DNA from: Odontesthes bonariensis
Lineage: Eukaryota > Chordata > Actinopteri > Atheriniformes > Atherinopsidae
Assembly: GCF_027942865.1 (NCBI RefSeq)
Contig: NC_134515.1
Location: 9,415,339-9,479,338, forward strand
DNA length: 64,000 nt
Reading direction: 5' to 3'
Positions 59,763 through 64,000 of the stretch are shown here, piece after piece; positions within the stretch are counted from its first letter, which is position 1; each line of letters opens with the position of its first letter. A program made the position numbers and the translations under genes. The notes under the pieces are model-generated. The model had not been told where the DNA came from. It ran no database searches and saw nothing but the letters and a program-made list of their open reading frames with translations.

Positions 59763-60884
59763 GTTCCACTCTTTGATTACTGTCCAACAGTTCCCAATAA
59801 ACTGTCCTGCTGCTGTTGCTGGGAAGAAGTTTCATGAGAAAGTAGGCAGAACAAATAAGTCTGGCAGCTCCCCCTGTTTCAGGGAGTTTTACTCCTCCCA
59901 CAATCTTTTCACTTTTCACGTCACTGCAGAATTTATCCTCCACCTCTTTAGTTGTTCTTAAAGAAGGACGTTTGTGCTTGTGTGGCCTTGGCGCACCTTT
60001 TCAAATGTCCTGATGACATGTTGTTGATCACAGCATTATAATTATCTCTGCAAACAACAACATTCATAAGAGCTGATGCCCTCTGATTATTTCCGGTTGA
60101 AACAGTTGAGTAAAAGAAGTAAAGTTGCACGTGTATCTAATACATTGAACATTTCTTGTTATCTTATTTAAAATTAGAATATAAACAGTGAGACAAACTA
60201 AAGAAAAGGGTACAAAATATGAATGAAATTGCATGAAGGGATAGAAATAAGAGGTGGTATCTCAAAAATATAACACAATCCACACTTCAGAAAAGTTGGG
60301 AAGTTTTCTGAAATGCAGGACACATTTATACCAACATTGTATAAGCCTTCAAGAACCTTCAAGAAATGTTCCCTAGGGTTCCCTCAAGGTAACATTTTGA
60401 AAGCTGCCTGTGACTCTTAGGGAACCCTCAGATAACATTCAAAGGAGATGTATTTTTTCCACAAATGCAAACTTTTTGCAAATGTTAAGAAAAACATTTC
60501 ATCTCAACATTCAGGGAATGTTTGCTCGGCAGTAAAGTGGACCTGACCACAACCTTCGCATCTGTCTGTTGCCATGTTTGCTACCAAATAGTTTTAAAAG
60601 GTGCAAATATTTCATGGCTACATGACTTGTTTCAAAATGTGGGCTAAATGTTTCTTCTTTGGGGGAGACTATTTTTTAATAGGTCGAATAATTAAAAAAA
60701 AAGTTAGCATAAAAGTGTCTTTAAAGTTAAATAGCACGGTTGAATAAGTGTCAGTGTTTTAAAGAAATTACATACATTAAAGAAAATAAAATAAATGTGG
60801 TTTAAACCATAGACATAGAGTAATAAATAATATAAAATAATAAATAGAGTAATAAAACTTTTTACACCACTCTGGTTTAAACTC
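59763..60884. other. Divergent intergenic region between ninj1 and mrpl49
   Basis: About 1.2 kb separates the two opposite start codons. It probably holds the ninj1 5' UTR and promoter next to 59.8-60.1 kb. No further gene was recognised. Confidence 0.5.
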
Positions 60885-60953
60885 CTCGTTACCGGAAGTT
60901 GTATTCTTCTTCCGGGACGCCCAACTGAATACACAACACAAGATGGCGGCATC
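60885..60953 (+). promoter_or_regulatory. mrpl49: mrpl49 promoter: paired ETS motifs and YY1 motif
   Basis: ACCGGAAGTTG at about 60891-60901 and CTTCTTCCGGGA at about 60906-60917 are facing ETS/GABP-type sites about ten bases apart. AAGATGGCGGC at 60940-60950 covers the start codon and matches the YY1 consensus. Both types are usual in TATA-less promoters of mitochondrial ribosomal protein genes. Confidence 0.65.
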
Positions 60954-61479
60954 CTTCACCCTTCGATCCGCGGTGCTCCGCAGGGCCCTCCGAGGAGCTT
61001 GTTACCTGCATAACCGCTCACCAGCTGCTCCAGGTGGTGTCGCCTGGCTGAGGTTTGTTTCTAACTCAGCTCCGCAACAAAAGGAGACGGTTATATCGGA
61101 GTCCACGGAGGAGTACAAGTTCGTAGAACGGCTCATTCCACCATCACGAGTCCCCGATCCGCCTAAGCACGCCGGTCCCACCCCTTCTGGCTGGGTCCCT
61201 CCGGCAGATTCACCGCCGCCTCTGCCGTACATGATCCGACGCTCCCGCATGCACAACATCCCGGTTTACACCGACCTGACACACGGCAATCGCAAGATGA
61301 CGCTGGTGCGGAAAGTGGAAGGGGACATTTGGGCTCTGGAGAAGGACGTGAAGCAGTACCTCAAGGAGGTGACGGGGAAAGAGCTGCCCACGCAAGTCAA
61401 CGAGGTCACCATGACGCTGAAGGTAAAAGGGCACTTTGACAAGGAGCTGAAGGACTGGCTGGCCGTCAAAGGCTTCTGA
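60943..61479 (+). CDS. mrpl49: Mitochondrial large ribosomal subunit protein mL49
   Basis: A single uninterrupted frame of 178 residues, near the family's usual length (human 166). The N terminus is rich in R, A and S ([20 protein letters not shown]), as in a mitochondrial targeting peptide. The conserved body includes [19 protein letters not shown], then [28 protein letters not shown] and, near the end, [19 protein letters not shown]. The protein belongs to the mitoribosome 39S subunit. It has no introns here. The ATG lies in the YY1 motif, and ATTAAA (61689) and AATAAA (61864) follow. The intact frame and own promoter argue for a working gene rather than a processed pseudogene. Confidence 0.95.
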   Translation: MAASFTLRSAVLRRALRGACYLHNRSPAAPGGVAWLRFVSNSAPQQKETVISESTEEYKFVERLIPPSRVPDPPKHAGPTPSGWVPPADSPPPLPYMIRRSRMHNIPVYTDLTHGNRKMTLVRKVEGDIWALEKDVKQYLKEVTGKELPTQVNEVTMTLKVKGHFDKELKDWLAVKGF

Positions 61480-62208
61480 CCGAGGACAGGAGGCACCTGC
61501 CTGAACTGGCACATCCATCCTGTGGTGGAACAGAGGACTAAAAAACACCAAGAAACTTTGTTGTAGTCCTTCTAAACCTGGTTCAGCCTGAGGGCAGAGG
61601 TCTGCTTCTACCACCTCAATGAACTCTGACACCTGAGACACCCTCTAATCATGCTGTTGAACTGTAAATACTTCTTTGTCACTGTAACATTAAACATAAA
61701 AGCATTGCCAACCCCGTTTATTCATTGCAGTGGCGTTTAATATGTTAAACAGTGTTTTTACTAAAATCATCATTCTATGAATCTAAAACTCATTTCATAC
61801 AGAAAATCCTTTAATAAGTAAAGCCTGAAACTCTCCACAATTACTTCCTTTAAGTGATCACCAAATAAATGCAAGTGACATCTGACAGCATCAAACCTTC
61901 TGGGTTCATAACTGAAGTGTGAAATATTTATTTAGTGAGAAAATGTACAAAATAAACTTTCATTGTGAGTGAAGCAGAAGTTCTTAAACTTTTACAACAA
62001 CTATTTTGTTAGTATTATAATGTGACTTATAATATAACTGACTTAGACAAAAAGATGTTCCTCTGTTGTAACATGTGGGCAGTGGCAACGGGCACAACAT
62101 CCTCAGTTTTCAGTCCGGTTGAACACCTCCACAGTTCAGGCTCTTCTCATATATTTACTGTATGATTCTGAGGTTCTGTGGCTGGTTCCCGTGAACTGTG
62201 CTGTGCAG
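61480..62208. other. Convergent intergenic region, mrpl49 and haus7
   Basis: 3' UTR sequences of the two converging genes. Poly(A) signals for mrpl49 are at 61689 and 61864. No other gene is seen. Confidence 0.55.
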
Positions 62209-63473
62209 TCAGGAGTGCCGTTGGGAAAGAAGGTCTTCAGTTTGTCTTGCGATTTCCTCCAGCAGATCCGCTGAGGGATGGGACAAGAAAGAGGTATAAA
62301 ACATTTTACATGTGCTGTTCACTGCATGTAGGAGTCTGCATATTTAGGACAACACCGACGTACGTAAAGTGCGCTTCTCTCCGTGGCTCCAGTAGCGAGG
62401 CTGCGTTTGTAGCTGCTTTACGTCCACGTTCATGGAAGAAGAAGCTTCCGATACTTCCTTCAGCATTTCCAACTCCTGGCAAGATCAGAAACGAGACCCA
62501 CAAGTCTGGTTTACATTGATCTTTTTTTAATTTACCCATTACTACAACCTCAATTCCTCTCAGCCCCTTGTACTTTAGATGGAAACACAGGGGAGCTTAA
62601 GACGTGTGACACTGCTGCATCACTTGCCCATTATTGTTTCATTACCTGCTGTTGTATTATATGATTTCCTCCAGTTTAGCATTAATGATGTGGAGAACCT
62701 TTGCTCAGGACCACTTTAAAAGATCACAACAAAAGGCTGGAAGTAAAACTTAAAGTACTTTCTAGTTGCTTTTAACTCATGTCCCCTTTATTAATCACAG
62801 CTGCTGAGCTAACTTCTGAAAAAGATATACCTCTACAATCATTGAAAGATGGATTTCTAGGTCAGAGGCAAGAGCATGAATGAGAGGAGGAAGCAGAAAG
62901 AAGACAAGAGGTCAGACACATTGGGGTTAAGCTGTGTCTTTATCAGCAGAGATGCACTGAGCTGATTATTTATGCTTTAAGCTCTTTTACTCCTGTATCA
63001 CATCCATTTGAGCTTACTGAAATGTGACTTGGGCAAATCTAAAAACATGTTAACATCTGAATAATGATAGAGTTCAGTTACTGAATGTACTCATGATTTT
63101 ACAGCGACATCAGTAGACCTGATAATGTCCTGTTTGTTGCTCAGCAAACAGCTGCATGCGTGATGTGAGGCCAGATCAGGAGACACGAGGGGATGCATCA
63201 CAGCTGCGGTATTCAGGTATTCCACCTCCCACAGGGTTGCATGTTGAATGGCTTGCTTACCGTGTTGCAGGCCAGCAGCAGCTGGTGTACTCTCTGGAAG
63301 ACGTCAGCATCTGTGCTGAAACTGGGGGGGTCCCTGCTGCAGTACGCTCTCAGGTCCGTCTGGTAAACGTGGCAGAAGGTGGTCATCAGCTGCTGGAGGT
63401 CGCAGGCTGCCAAACGCAGAGAGCTTGGAGAGAAGACAGCCGGACTTTGTTCCTCACTGCTCAGGAAGTCGCA
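62209..63473 (-). CDS. haus7: HAUS augmin-like complex subunit 7, C-terminal exons (partial)
   Basis: Three last exons on the minus strand: 63473-63261, 62475-62364 and 62270-62209, with GT-AG junctions in matching phases and a TGA at 62211-62209. They encode about 128 residues. These include LRLAACDLQQLMTTFCHVYQ, ELEMLKEVSEASSSMNVDVK and PDLLEEIARQTEDLLSQRHS at the end. The first part resembles the human HAUS7 region LRLVTSDFHQLILAFLQVY. HAUS7 is a subunit of augmin, which binds spindle microtubules and recruits gamma-tubulin for branching nucleation. The N-terminal exons lie beyond position 64000. The linker before LRLAACD seems shorter than in human. Identity rests on moderate similarity plus location near flna and emd. 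Confidence 0.78.
62476..63260 (-). other. haus7 penultimate-side intron
   Basis: A 785-base intron, donor GTAAGC and acceptor TTGCCAG. No repeat or exon was recognised. Confidence 0.6.
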
Positions 63474-63535
63474 CTGAGGAGAACAGACAAGTACAACTAT
63501 AATTCAGACAGGTCATAGAGGTTTGTGCTTGTGCA

Positions 63536-63764
63536 TTAAAGGGACAGTTCGCCTCTTTTGACATGAAGCTGTATGACATCCCACATTAGCAACATCATTT
63601 ATTAAATTAAAGGGAGAGAAAATAGAGCCAAGCGACTGTGAGGTCTGACTTTTTGGAACTCGGCTCACAGGACGCAGCAGGGGGTAAGAAAATGTTCATA
63701 AATGATATTGCTAATATGGGATGTCATACAGCTTCATGTCAAAAGAGGCGTACTATCCCTTTAA
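63536..63764. mobile_element. Small TTAA-flanked palindromic MITE in a haus7 intron
   Basis: A 229-bp element bounded by TTAA on both sides. It starts AAAGGGACAGTTCGCCTC and ends with the near reverse complement GAGGCGTACTATCCCTTT. Inverted arms of about 65 bp are nearly identical, so the element can fold into one hairpin. The TTAA target points to piggyBac-type mobilisation. It is a different family from 641-1178. Confidence 0.8.
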
Positions 63765-64000
63765 CATTAGTTTAGAAATCCTAGATAGCCACCCTGTTTC
63801 AGCTGGGTAACACTTAGGATTAGGCATCAGTCACATCAGAAACAATTCTGTAACAGTGGAACTATTTTTTGTTATGTTACTCTCTGTGTAATTCAAGTTG
63901 TTTACAACAAGTTCTGATTCAACACTGCTTTGCTCTGCGATTATTAAAAAAATGCTGTCGTGAAAGAACAAGAACGTAAAGGAAGGTGTTTGTATTTCAA
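63765..64000. other. haus7 intron, window end
   Basis: AT-rich sequence with no exon recognised before the window ends. Confidence 0.5.

Noticed and set aside
60943-61479. mrpl49 as a processed pseudogene
   Set aside because: The frame is intact, the targeting peptide is present and a proper promoter precedes it. No terminal A-tract was seen.
1-64000. tRNA, rRNA or CRISPR arrays
   Set aside because: No cloverleaf, rRNA segment or regularly spaced direct repeats were recognised on reading.

Overview
The window is vertebrate, almost certainly teleost fish, nuclear DNA. The coding sequence is split into short exons with standard GT-AG introns. The repeats are fish-type: TTAA-flanked MITEs, hAT elements with 8-bp target duplications, L2-like LINE tails and a Tc1 fossil. 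The protein neighbourhood (filamin A, emerin, HAUS7) recalls human Xq28. No bacterial, viral or CRISPR-like system is present.

Layout. Positions 1-2962 hold a decayed L2-like LINE with a nested TTAA-type MITE, then plain flank. Positions 3066-46010 (+) hold the complete coding sequence of filamin A (flna). I resolved it into 48 coding exons whose lengths add to 7,635 nt, exactly divisible by three, giving 2,544 residues. An acceptor-like site before the ATG suggests a non-coding first exon further upstream. Intron 1 is 11.5 kb and carries most of the old repeats. A 3' UTR with two AATAAA signals ends near 47.4 kb. Emerin (emd, 50195-54009, minus) follows tail-to-tail, then a ninjurin-1-like gene (57023-59762, minus), then single-exon mrpl49 (60943-61479, plus). 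The C-terminal exons of haus7 (62209-63473, minus) end the window; its 5' part lies beyond 64000.

The genes are not an operon. Filamin A crosslinks actin and links it to membrane receptors. Emerin is an inner nuclear membrane LEM protein. Ninjurin mediates adhesion and plasma-membrane rupture. mL49 belongs to the mitochondrial large ribosomal subunit. HAUS7 is part of augmin. They are linked only by position; ninj1 and mrpl49 are divergent with 1.2 kb between their start codons.

Most notable observations. The flna rod appears to lack one whole immunoglobulin-like repeat, equivalent to human repeat 9, at an exon boundary where the intron is only 104 bp. A 24-nt microexon and a frame-neutral hinge-1 exon point to conserved or possible alternative splicing. 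The emd promoter and putative non-coding exon lie in one arm of a roughly 540-bp-arm inverted duplication, whose other arm has lost the splice donor. A MITE carrying a perfect CRE palindrome occurs upstream of flna and again inside emd. The ninjurin gene uses a GC-AG intron. Family assignments rest on remembered protein families; no database search was run.
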